A stretch of 64,000 nt of DNA. Source: Myrica gale (Eukaryota; Streptophyta; Magnoliopsida; Fagales; Myricaceae). The translations under genes and the position numbers were made by a program. Below the pieces are notes generated by a model. That model saw nothing but the letters and a program-made list of their open reading frames with translations, had not been told where the DNA came from and ran no database searches. The stretch lies in contig OZ005621.1 in assembly GCA_963930655.1 (NCBI GenBank), positions 3,335,001 to 3,399,000 of the forward strand, in the 5' to 3' direction. Shown piece by piece: positions 24,412 through 35,237 of this stretch (positions within the stretch are counted from its first letter, which is position 1; every line of letters starts with the position of its first letter).

Positions 24412-27400
24412 ATGGCAAGTATACGTGAGCCTTTAGATCATCTCTTGGCGCGGGCTACTGATGATCATATCGCGTACGTTGCTGTGGGAAAGGATGTTAG
24501 AGAGAGTGAATTAAACCTGTTGTGGGCTTTACAGAACTGCGGACGAAGGCGGATTTGCATCCTTCATGTTCATCGGCCTGAGCAGCGGATCTCCGTTCGT
24601 AAGTCCATGAGTGTAATATATACACACCTGCATGTCATGAACGTAAACACAGATGTCTAAACAGTACATGATGCTGGTAATGATATGTTCATCATTGCTA
24701 AACCAATTAGCTAGCTAGCTAGTAATTGACGGGTGATATTCTTGATTATGGAGAATCAAGTTTAATTGTCTTGAGGAATTAGGTTTTCTTACTTAGTTTT
24801 CATCATTATATTAAGGTGGAATGCATATGATTTGTTTCTTGGTTTGCAGTGGGTGGAAAACTTCCAATTTCCTCATTGAACGATAAGAAAGTGAAGGAAC
24901 ACCAAAAAACTGAAAGGCAAGCCATGCAGGACACCATAAGAAAATACCTTTCTATCTGTGGGCAAAGGATGGTATAAATGCATAATTATTTTTTCTCTTT
25001 TCGTAAATTGTAGTTCTTTAAAATATTGTGGTCCTAATTGTACATGTCCATTAAAATTGTGATCGAAAATAGTACTAGCTAGGTGATCGACAAAATTTAA
25101 AATTTAACAAACAAAGTGAGTGTCAATTTTCGTGTTAGATTATATGGTTTCCCTTCTTAGTTTTAAGGAGCTCCAATTTTACTTTATTTAATGCTTGAAA
25201 AAACACATTTGGCAAATTACACTTACATCCTTTTGCATTTTCAGATATTTGTAATGTCACTGGCCTCTACCTATCAATTTAGTAACTTATCCCATCAACT
25301 GCCATATTTTCTGTAATTAATGTTCGATCCCCAAGGTTTGGAATTACAAAACGACCTTTGAACTTGCTATATATTCAAAATACCATTATTTGTGGTATTT
25401 TTTTTTCAAATTAGGTAGCAATATTGTGGACATTTTATATATGTTGCAAGTCTCACTTGAGAATTCCTTAGTCAGGCTTCAGTAACCAGCAGCAAGGACT
25501 TATTCTTTAGGAATTCATGAGTTTTATTTTGAGAGTTTCTCGTCTTTGTTTTTTTTTTTTGTAAGCAGCGCATGGTGATCAGAAGTTTGGTGGGAAAGTT
25601 CTAAAGATTTTCTGACTTTTTTTTGGCTTGTATAGGTACATAAACTAGTCATCGAAATGGACTCTATTGAGCAGGGAATTGTTGAGCTCCTGCATCAGCA
25701 TGGGATCAAGCACCTTGTTATGGGAGCAGCAGCCGACAGGCACTACTCAAAGTAAAAATCAAATAAGAATTTTTTCCATCATCAAGCATTCATATCTTGT
25801 TCCATGTATGAATATCCAATGTAAATACTCAATAGATAACAGAGCAGTTTAATTAATGATATGCATAGAGATGCTTTACCAATATCTTATATATATAGTA
25901 GTAAATCTAGATGAAAGAAGATTAAAAAAAAACTAAACAACTGCTTGGCAATATTGCAGAAGCATGGCAGAGATCAAGTCTACTAAAGCCAAATATGTGC
26001 ATGAAAAGGCTCCCACTTACTGTTGTATTCAATTTATCTGCAAAGGCAACTACATCTTCACCAGGTTTGCCACCCAATTTTTGCTATTTACAATTACACT
26101 TTTGCAATGATGTGTGTATACGTAGCTTAGGAAAGCATATGATTTCTTAGAGATGTATATATGAGAGTTTTCTAGTTGACTTATAATTAATGTATCATAT
26201 AGAGACAGTACTATTGAAATTAATTAAAAACTTAAGCCTATAGATTTGGACCAAACTATGCTATATTAACCATGCATCCACATTTGTGACATATTTCAAA
26301 TTAAATGTGGGACTCGTTTTTTTTATCCTCTCACACACACATATTCAACAATATTCCTCTCATACTGAGCCCATGATCACTACATTAATCCACTCGCCCC
26401 CTTCAACAGAAATCTTTTTGCGACTTATTTGTCCAGATCATCTTGGGAAGCATATGACACATGCATCACACTCCCCCTTGAGTGGAAGTCTCTTGATCCT
26501 ACCGGACTCTTTTTCTTTTGGGTCCTTTCCCTAGAATCCAATTGTGCCCCACAACTTACTTCCTCGTGTGCATTCAATCATCTCCACACGAATTGAGTGC
26601 ATACTAAGTACCTTCCTTCCTCGAGTGAACCCCGGCCTTCATTGCAAGTGGTACCATATTGAAAGCATGTACTCATTTGCGAGTTAACCAGATATTATTG
26701 TTTTAGTGCTTTTGACTGCAAGTAGTACTTTAATGCCTATGATTGTGCCTTCAAATATGGCGTACGTGTAGACTCGACTTAGAGTTTTTCAATGTCTTGA
26801 TCCTGCCACGTCTTATGCAAGTTCCATGCATGTTATAATAGGGAAGCAAATACGAACACTGACATTGCACCACTAAGCCCCCTGCTGAGATCACCGACTT
26901 TTCCTATGGAGCGTAATTTGGTCAGGAGAATTGGGAAGAATAGGGAAGGCAGTACTGGAGTGAGCATCTGCGATCGTTGGTGCTCACTTACGCGACAAAC
27001 AGACATTCCTTCAAGCTTGGGCCACCCAAAGGAACAGAACAATGATGACATAGAGTCTGACTTGTTCTCTCTATCCTTGAATCATTCAAGAAGCTCTTCT
27101 TCTGATCAGGAGATCATGATAACTCCAACATTAATGCAGCGAACTCTACCTAGTCTCATGAGTGCCACGGTACACGCTCTTCTCATTCTCATGATGTATG
27201 TGCGAAATATATTTTGGACCCTTTACCTCTACAAGCTTAGGTCTTTTATAAATGTGACTTAAAACCACTAGATTTGCCTAGAAAAAGAAAAACCTTAACG
27301 AAGATGCCAATTAGGCTGAAAAGGAGATAAAGCAGAAAAAGAGAGGATTGAGGTTATATATATGCTAATTAGTCAAACCTTTTGGTAGAAAGTTTAACTT

Positions 27401-28432
27401 ACTGAGTGTTTTCCTTTAATAGAGATTTTCTTTGCAAAATGTATATATTTTTGTCTTTTCAAATTTTTTCAAACCCGGGCTAAGAATTGTATTAAGAATC
27501 AACTCGTGAGATCAAAAAAGAAAAGAATCTACTCGTGAGAAAGAAGGTTTTAAGCACTTGATAGAGTAGAATGTTCAACACACTGCACGTACATTGTACT
27601 TGACTAACGTATGCTCGCGCTAGGCTAGAAAAATATACGAATTGTTCTTTCAAACGTCCTAATTAAAATGCTTAATAAACACTTATCTCAAAAGTTTCGA
27701 ATCTCAGGATAAGAACAAGAACGTCTGGTTAAAGTCTGACAGCTTGTTCTCTCTGTCTTTGGATGATTCGGGAAGGCTTTCTGCTGTGGATTTCCCATCT
27801 CCATCACAGGAGCAACGACTATCAAGAAGCTCTCTTAATGTAAGTCCTAAATATTCTCTGGTCCGACAGGAGCGCGCACACAGAGATATATCATGAAGCA
27901 TGCATGTGATGAATTTGTAAACAACTAACTAGTTTAGAAGTCTTTAAATTCAAATGTTTGATGGATCCTAGGACGGATGTCTGAAAACATTCTAGTACTC
28001 TATCAAGAACTTCTTGCTCGTTGATCCACTTAAACGTACACTGGATCAATTTGATCTCTTTTCAAGAATCTTCCTTTAGGTGTGGATCACGAAAATCAAC
28101 TCTTGAAAGGAATTAGTTTCTACTGGACTGACTAACCTATGTACTATGCTACCAAAACATACAAACTGAACTTTAAAAGATCCAATTCACATTAATGTTC
28201 CAATCAACAGACCGAAGAAGGGTGGATAGAAGAGAAGGAATTCGAGGAAGCACTGGCAAAAGGGAGAGAAGAACATGAAAAGGTAAAAACTGAAAGAGAC
28301 CAACTTTCGGAAGCACTCCGGCTTTGTCAAGAACAAAATGTAGAGTTGCAACGACAGAGAGATCAGTTGCAGATGGAGCGCAATCATGCACTGACACAAG
28401 TTGAAACGCTGAGAAAAAAAACAAGAAATTAA
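24412..28432 (+). CDS. Array unit B: USP-like / linker / coiled-coil protein lacking the kinase, 403 aa
   Basis: Exons 24412-24598, 24850-24971, 25636-25751, 25960-26064, 26842-27169, 27708-27839 and 28211-28432 have GT-AG junctions and conserved phases. The total of 1212 nt has no internal stop. Exons 1-4 give the USP-like domain (IAYVAVGKDVRESELNLLWA; ICILHVHRPEQ; GIKHLVMGAAADRHYSK; KGNYIFTR). Two linker exons follow; the second (DSLFSLSLDDSGRLSAVDF) is closest to the linker of unit A'. The last exon is a coiled coil (EEALAKGREEHEKVKTERDQ) that ends because of an extra A in an A-run near 28415-28420. The kinase N-lobe follows only as a degenerate trace (DESLKMG, TEVGIKRLL, about 28470-28560) and the C-lobe exon is absent. 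It may be expressed as a short protein, or be a recent pseudogene. Confidence 0.62.
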
Positions 28433-29177
28433 GGAGAGCCCTCAAGTGGAATAAGTTACTCAAGGCTTTGATGAGTCCCTAAAAATGGGACATGAAGGAA
28501 ATGGCAGCACTTATAATGGTCAGCTGCCTCAAACCGAAGTTGGTATAAAGAGGCTACTATCTAATGGCGACCGAACAAGGCACCTCAGATTTACACCGAA
28601 TCGAGTTTTTGTAAATTCCTGTGAAAATCAGTTGAATTATAATTTATTTAGTGATATAGAGTTGGTTATATAGTTTGTTTCAGTGGATATAGGCTGTATT
28701 TTTTATTACGAACTGGTTCAAAAACTCTGCTTGGAAAACTAAAGTACTTGTATTGAATCACGGACACTATTTTTTATTATGCATGTTTGCATGATTAGCC
28801 TCAACTCATTCAATTATTTGGAAGATATATCAGTGTATCAGGCATTGCTATATCATGTTATTTTCCTTTGCACTGTTCTGTACGGTGAATTGAAACCCAG
28901 CAATATCCTCGAGCTCGGCTCTTTAATCTACCGCAAAAGCGCATGTCATACCAAGATAGAAGTTCAAGCAATGTACAACACAACGCTCTGTTATGGAACC
29001 CAACCAAATGGTAATTTGGGTCTACATAGATTCTGAGTGCTTGCTAACTAGGATGGCAGATCAGATGTTTAATTAAAATTGTTGAGAAGGAGATATCTCA
29101 GTTCTCAGAAAGTTGTTATCGTTTCTTGGTTTCTTTGGCGGCAGGTTAACTAATTTTGCGTGTTTTGAAGTTGGAAT

Positions 29178-29412
29178 GAGGAGGGATTCCCTCCGAAGGG
29201 GAATCCCTCCGGATGCCCGAATGGAGGCAATCCAGCCCTCCATTCGGGCATCCAAGGGCCACCAACCAGGGCAGCCCTGTTCGGGCAGGGTGTGGGTCCC
29301 GGGCGGGACCCACACTCCACCTGGTTGGTGGCCCTTGGATGCCCGAATGGAGGGCCGGATTGCCTCCATTCGGGCATCCGGACGGATTCCCTTCGGAGGG
29401 AATCCGTTCTCA
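29178..29412. repeat. GC-rich foldback element with 8-bp target duplication
   Basis: About 235 bp in which the left half is the reverse complement of the right half. Outer parts are ggattccctccgaag at 29184-29198 against cttcggagggaatcc at 29391-29405; arms continue through ggatgcccgaatggagg and gggccaccaacc to a centre near 29300 (gtgtgggtcccg against gggacccacac). Each arm itself contains a smaller palindrome of about 44 bp. Flanking copies of gttggaat at 29170-29177 and 29413-29420 fit an 8-bp target duplication, as for hAT elements. ORFs across it are artefacts of the palindrome. Confidence 0.8.
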
Positions 29413-29429
29413 GTTGGAATAATGCATTT

Positions 29430-30330
29430 TTAATCAGCCACTTGAAATATTCCAAAGACTTGACTTTGGAAAGAGTTTCGAAAAAGTGAAGAAGTGAGGT
29501 TTTCGACCATTTTAAATTTGTTTATTTTAATTATTGACTATTTTTAATGGCAATTAATAGGGTTATATATGAAGCCCTCCCACTTCTTTAGCCTACCCAC
29601 AAAACAGACACGCGCATTCAAATATCAGTACACAAGAGTTGAGACAATTTTCCAATCTGATCAAATCTTCAAGATCAACTCGTAGTGATCAAGATTTTTT
29701 TTTTTTTGCTAGGCAAATGTAATATAACTAAGAGGAAAATTGCTTGGTCAGGAGATCGTTTACTTCTACATCCTGTTCAAGAATAAACAATATATGACTG
29801 CTACTTGCACGTACAAGTTGTTCATAATATATATAGGGTTCTCTCCCTACGCTGTTTCAGTACCATTTGAATAGAGATATATAGAGAGAAATTTCTGTGA
29901 TCTCTTTAGTTTTCTCTGATTTTCCAAGACCCAATAATTTGGTGATTCTTCAGAGTATATATATGTAACTTCCTATATATATATAGCCTAAGAAGTCCCT
30001 CAACTTTTGCCTCTTGAAGAAGGAAAAGATGATAATCGGGACAATGCAACCACTGGTTCTCTGGCTCTGGATTTTTTGGTTTCGATTTAGATATGCAGTA
30101 ACAAATTCCTATAAAAAAGATTGCTGCTGCCATGAGAATTATAGTTTGCAAGTTGCAAGAATATATATACTAGTGTTGTTATGCTCTACATGAGAATTAT
30201 ATCAAATTAAGAGATTCAAATTAGATAGCTCTAAGTTTTAAGATAACCAACAAAAGAATAACTACCTGATCTCCAAAGTTGACCACTCAAAAAATCCCAA
30301 ACCTTTTAATATAATGATATGTCTGGGACG
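29430..30330. repeat. Duplicated upstream block of unit C (partner of 32865-33960)
   Basis: The block shares ordered strings with 32865-33960: gaaatattccaaag, ccctcccacttctttagcct, gaaaaagatgat, ttgcaagttgcaag, tacatgaga, aagaataact and caaagttgacca. Large indels separate them. It indicates duplication of the promoter-side DNA together with the gene. A minus-strand open frame inside (29906-30151) begins with a hydrophobic stretch, but its counterpart in the other copy is not conserved as protein. Confidence 0.6.
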
Positions 30331-30689
30331 TGGAATTGGGGGGATGAAGATCCTGCACGTTAACAATTACTATTGTTAAAATCTCTTAAATCATGACGTA
30401 CGTCTTTCATGGCTCTTGCTATAGAGATGAACCGGATAATGCATCACCAATCCATTAATCATATCCTAAAATGATATCAGGATGGCAAACATAATGACAT
30501 CTTTTGCACAATGTATATTTTGTATCTGCCCTGCTGCTATTACTTCATATTCAAACTGATTCAGTAGTTGTGCTTAAATGTACAGCTGTTCTAGACATTT
30601 TAATTTTCTGATTTCGCTGTCATCAACAAAACCGACGATTTTTTATGTCTTAAAATCATAGTATGGTTTTCCATCTGATATCTTCAGTC

Positions 30690-30720
30690 GGTCAACACCC
30701 GCCCAACTCTCGGGTCCATG
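30690..30720 (+). promoter_or_regulatory. Conserved upstream box 1, unit C
   Basis: The string cggtcaacacccgcccaact followed by ctcgggtccatg matches the upstream regions of units D, E and F. Confidence 0.45.
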
Positions 30721-31120
30721 ACAAGCGCACTTCTTTCTTCTGCTGCCAATAATATATGAAGTCGCAAATAACTAAGAAACTTCCCGAATGGAACGAGCAG
30801 ATATTTTTACCAGTTCATGATCTTCAAACATCTAATTCTACCGCTTTTTTTTTTTGCTGGAAATTTGACTTGTCTAATGTCTTCGACAAGTGGAGGAGGC
30901 AACTAAAAGCAAATTTTTGAAGGGCGGAAAGCCGAATGTCTCATAAATAGTCTCCTTCTGGAAAGGAACATCTCACAGTAATTTGGTTAATTTTTGGGGG
31001 GATTTATTTTTCGAGTTTTGTCATGATTTGCTTTGGGCTATTGTGAGGCATCTCGTCTCCTGCAATTCACTCAACCATTTGATTATATTAGCTATGTAGC
31101 ATATTCGGGTCTAGGGAAGA

Positions 31121-31774
31121 ATGGCAGCTAGAAGACATGAAGCTTCGGAGGCTCAGATGGCACGCGCGATTGAGGAGACGATATACGTTGCTGTGGGAAA
31201 AGATGGCATCTCGTCTCCAACCACAGGATGGCCGGATGGACGGCATCCAGCCGTCCATCCGGCCATCCGGAGGGGATTGCCTTCTCAAGAAAACCTGCTA
31301 TGGGTTTTACAGAAACCTGGAGGAAATTATAGGATTTGCATTCTTCACGTTCATCAACCTGCGCAGCGGATCCAGGGTGGTTGTAAGTTTGAAATGAAAA
31401 TGTGTGTACAGATATATATACATATACACACACACATATATGTTTTTATGTTTTTCTCTGCAGAACGTATAAGAGTAACAAGTCTTCAAGGAAACGAGCG
31501 GCCTGTTGACTTTGCCTGTTGCACTTGAGTCTTGATGATCCTTGTTCTGAAAAGAAACTAGCTATTTCTAACTTTTGTGAAAAAGAAAGACTGTTCCAGC
31601 TTAGTTTTCGGTTTATCGCGTTTCAATTTTAAGTATTTTCCTTGGTTTTGCAGAGGGTGCAAAAGTTCCAATAAGCAAACTGGACGAAGAGGTCGTGAAG
31701 GAGTCCCACGAAACTGGAAGGCAAAAAATGCAAGGCATCCTGGATAATACCTTCAAATCTGTCGCCAAATGAAG
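31121..31774 (+). pseudogene. Array unit C: two-exon fragment with palindromic insertion
   Basis: Exon 1 (31121-31382) starts MAARRHEASEAQMARAIEET and keeps IYVAVGKD and ICILHVHQPAQRI of the USP-like domain. The normal KECK-type segment between them is replaced by about 29 residues (GISSPTTGWPDGRHPAVHP…) from a palindromic insertion, in frame. Exon 2 (31654-31774) starts AGGGTGC where the other units have TGGGTGC; joined to the T that ends exon 1 this makes TAG, a stop. Exon 2 also lacks one A (gataatacc against gataaatacc). Exons 3-8 were not found before the duplicated promoter of unit D begins near 32865. It is non-functional as a USP-kinase. Confidence 0.8.
31226..31268. repeat. Perfect 43-bp palindrome inside exon 1 of unit C
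   Basis: A 19-bp stem (ggatggccggatggacggc) is followed by the loop atcca and the exact complement. It aligns with the 44-bp sub-palindromes of the foldback element at 29178-29412, differing at a few paired positions. Confidence 0.9.
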
Positions 31775-32860
31775 GTATCAATCCTTCTCAGGCCTCTTTT
31801 AGCACATTCTTTAGTTACTTCCTTTCTTTCTTTTGTCTGCTTGTCTTCGTTGCTAAGAAATTGTTTTCCATAAACATAAATCTGGAAATCCAACTTAGCT
31901 ATAAGGGTCTAGATTTCTCGAGTAATCCCATAAATCAACATGTTAATGGGACACATATTAACCAATTGTCAATAACCACTGCCTCCTTTTAATTTATAAA
32001 TCAATTCTCCCTATTAACTCTCACTTAAACACTGAGTTGGTCCAACTTGACAGAGAGAATTTGAGGTAGAATAAAAATTAATGGAAACCGGTCATACGTG
32101 GCGGCATACATGTGATTTGACGATCAAACAGAACACGTGGTTATTAACAAATGGTTAACACGTGTCCCCGTTAGCAACGATATTTTTTTTTCATTTACTG
32201 GGTCACTCGACTTGACCCTGGACAAGAAGAATTTTACAAGGAATAGTATAGGACGAGACTTACTCTAAGGATTAGTTTAAAATTAAGCAATACCCCAAGG
32301 ACTAATTGACTAATTAAGCTAAAATTATAATTAGACTAAAATAATATGACATATGCAAAGAAGAAATCAGAAATTAACTTTTAGGAGTCAATTAAAGGAA
32401 AAATATTCTTAGGAAGCAAGGCCCCTGCCAGCTTCCCCTTAGCTTCGTCTCTGGAGACTGGACATATGGCTTTATCTAGATGACAAATCTTAATAGGAGA
32501 CGCATAATAAAGAAATGATCTTTAATTAAACTTGAACCTTTGTTTAAAGGGGGATAATAGTTGAACCTTTGTTTAAATGGGATTAGATCCTAAGACTCCT
32601 AGATGAAAGACGTCATATATTCGTTGGTAGGTAATGAGAATAGTTTATACCCACGACACGACTTTAGCAAGTTGTCTTGTGAGTTATAAGGTTGATTCCC
32701 CATATAGAAGTCCTTAATTTATTTTTCAAGGTGGTCCTGGTCCTTCCATCGCAGCTTTCGTACAACAAATACAAAGACCAAAATGCCTTCCTAGATTTTT
32801 TGTTCTGTTCCGCACGCATCTGAAACAAATAATATATTATTAGTTGAAATATCACTCTGT
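31775..32860. other. Intergenic DNA after unit C
   Basis: The first about 80 bp still resemble intron 2 of the array genes (ttctcaggcctcttttagcac). The rest is AT-rich without recognised content. Confidence 0.4.
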
Positions 32861-32864
32861 GTTT

Positions 32865-33319
32865 TTATTAGCCAATGGGAAATATTCCAAAGGCCTGACT
32901 TGGGAGAATTAATTTATGATTGGTCGTGGTTTTGAAAACCTTTTTTGTACTAATTAATATAAAATTATAATATAATTTTTTTAGTGTTTTTGAGAATGGT
33001 GGGACCCATAGAATTATGTTTAAAAATAGATTTTTTTTAAAAAAAAATTATTCTCTTGAAAAAATATGATACTTTTTTGTAGTTTTGTATTATTTTTCTA
33101 CTAAAATTGAGAAATTTTTATTGAAGATTGAAATATATTTTTTTGAGTGAAAAAATCATTTTTGGATTAAAAAATGTTTTTGAAACAACAAAAAGTTTTC
33201 AAGATCATTAACCAAACATATTTAGATTTTGAAGAACTGAAAAGAAGCCTTATCATTGCCATTTGTAATGGTGATTGAAAGGCTTTATAACTCCCTCCCA
33301 CTTCTTTAGCCTACCCACA

Positions 33320-33362
<43 letters not shown>

Positions 33363-33960
33363 CTTGTCTTTTTTTTTTTGGGATGAAAATATTATATACT
33401 GCAAGCCAGTACACGAAAGCTGACCCAATCTTCGAATTTGTATATTCATCAAGAAAGTGCTTGGTCAGGATACTTCAACTTCTACAGTGTCTGAAAATTA
33501 GACAATACATGTCACCTGCCCAAGTTGAACAGGGAGAAGGAACTTTCGCTTATTTTACTCATCTGATATTTTAAAAACCCAAAAAAAAATTTCTTGGTTA
33601 ATTAGGGGAAGGGAAAAAGGAATCCAACTTCAAAACCCAATTATTTGTAAGGAGTCAACTTGATTCCTACCTCAAGCACGCCATCAACTGTTGCCTCTGA
33701 AGACAGAAAAAGATGATTCTTGTGACATTTGCAACAACCTCTGCATCTCTTTTGGTTCTGATCAACCATTCCCATCAAAGGGACAAAGAAGGTAGCAAGT
33801 TGCAAGTTGCAAGTTTTGTTTTTGTTTTGTGGTTCTGTACATGAGAGCCAGGTATCAAAATTTAAAAAGAGAAACAAACTAGGTAACGTTGTCAGACAAC
33901 CCACAAAGAATAACTCAGGCCTCTTCAAAGTTGACCATTGCAGACAAGTAATCTATCTTC
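32865..33960. repeat. Duplicated upstream block of unit D (partner of 29430-30330)
   Basis: It shares the same ordered strings as the block upstream of unit C, with an (AT)n tract at 33324-33360 inserted in this copy. Confidence 0.6.
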
Positions 33961-34788
33961 AAGTTTCTTAAAATACTGATCATGACATGACATCCTTCTT
34001 GCTATATAAGACAAAACACATCCTACATCATCAATGCGGTAATCCTCCAAGCCGAAAATGATATCAGATCACTCTGCAGGAAGTTTACAGAAGGCAGAGA
34101 GAGAGAGAGACACCCCTTAGAACTTGAAACTGCAAAAGATAATTTTTTTTGCACAACTTATCTGATACTCTGTTAGTTCACTAAAAACATTTGACTTAAT
34201 GTGAACACGTTATTATAAGGGAGAGGTTAGGAATATGATGATATATATCTCCGAGTGCAAAAGTTTTACATTATTAATAAATTTTTGATAGCAAATTGTG
34301 AATGGCATTTTGTGAGTACTCGTACCATTTACTTTGTTTATGGAGTCAGAGTGACTTCGGCTAATCATATTGGCGTACTACTTAGATGCGACTGGCGCTT
34401 TCAAATCTTTAGATAAAGATTTGATGATCTTTGGAACCGCCGATGAGCTAGCTTCATTGGTTTGGCAACTTTACTAATCCTTTTATACAGAACTATCTAT
34501 TTCACAGAGTCAGCTTCTTATGGTGGGGCTTCATGGATGAACAATTATACATTTTGTATATATCGAAAGACAATTCCAGTGCATAGTAGTTATTTTGTTA
34601 CCAATGTTGCTTAAATGCACAATTTTTTTTAGAAATTCTGAAGAAAATGAAAATTTTCCATCATACAATATAGGCTGAAAATTATGTGATCTACACATAT
34701 ATCAGCAAAACCGTGCCTTGACTTCTTATAATGGTTGTTTATGTACAAAAAGTACAATGGTTTTCCTTCTGATTTAAAACTCTGAGTC

Positions 34789-34870
34789 AGTCAACTCGCG
34801 CGCAACTCTCGGGTCTATGCTACCCTGGCGAAGACAGTATACCCACAGAAGAGTACAGACAAGCAAATCC
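34789..34870 (+). promoter_or_regulatory. Conserved upstream boxes 1 and 2, unit D
   Basis: Box 1 (gtcaactcgcgcgcaactct then cgggtctatgc) at about 34789-34820 and box 2 (gtacagacaagcaaatcc) at 34853-34870 have the same order and similar spacing as upstream of unit F. They lie about 370-450 bp before the start codon. Confidence 0.5.
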
Positions 34871-35237
34871 TTCTACTCCGAATAAGATATAGGTGTGGGG
34901 TACTTCAGAAACTTCACAGAACGAACAGACTTTTACCGGTTCATCTTTTAAACTTTTAATACGCTATCGTCTTTTATATTTGTCTAGAAATTTGATTCTT
35001 CTAGTCTGTCCACAAGTGGAAGATGGTGATTTTTGGTGAGGTTTTGAGCTGGGAAAGCTGAATGACGCAGTGTCGGTTCTGATAAGAAAAGTTTCTGAAG
35101 CTGCAGAGGAAACCTTTTTCCACCGCCGCTTGTCATTTGCAGTGGGGTATTGGGAGGCCACCCGTGCGCCTTCAATTTATTCGACCATTTGATTGTATTA
35201 ACTCGGTAGCATATTGGGATTTCGGGATTCCAAAACT

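Noticed and set aside
29073..29455. Frames with repeated PPFGHP / MPEWR segments on both strands
   Set aside because: They are produced by the palindromic foldback element, which reads similarly on both strands.
29906..30151. Minus-strand frame starting with a hydrophobic stretch upstream of unit C
   Set aside because: Its duplicated partner near 33640-33930 does not conserve the protein, so coding function is unlikely.
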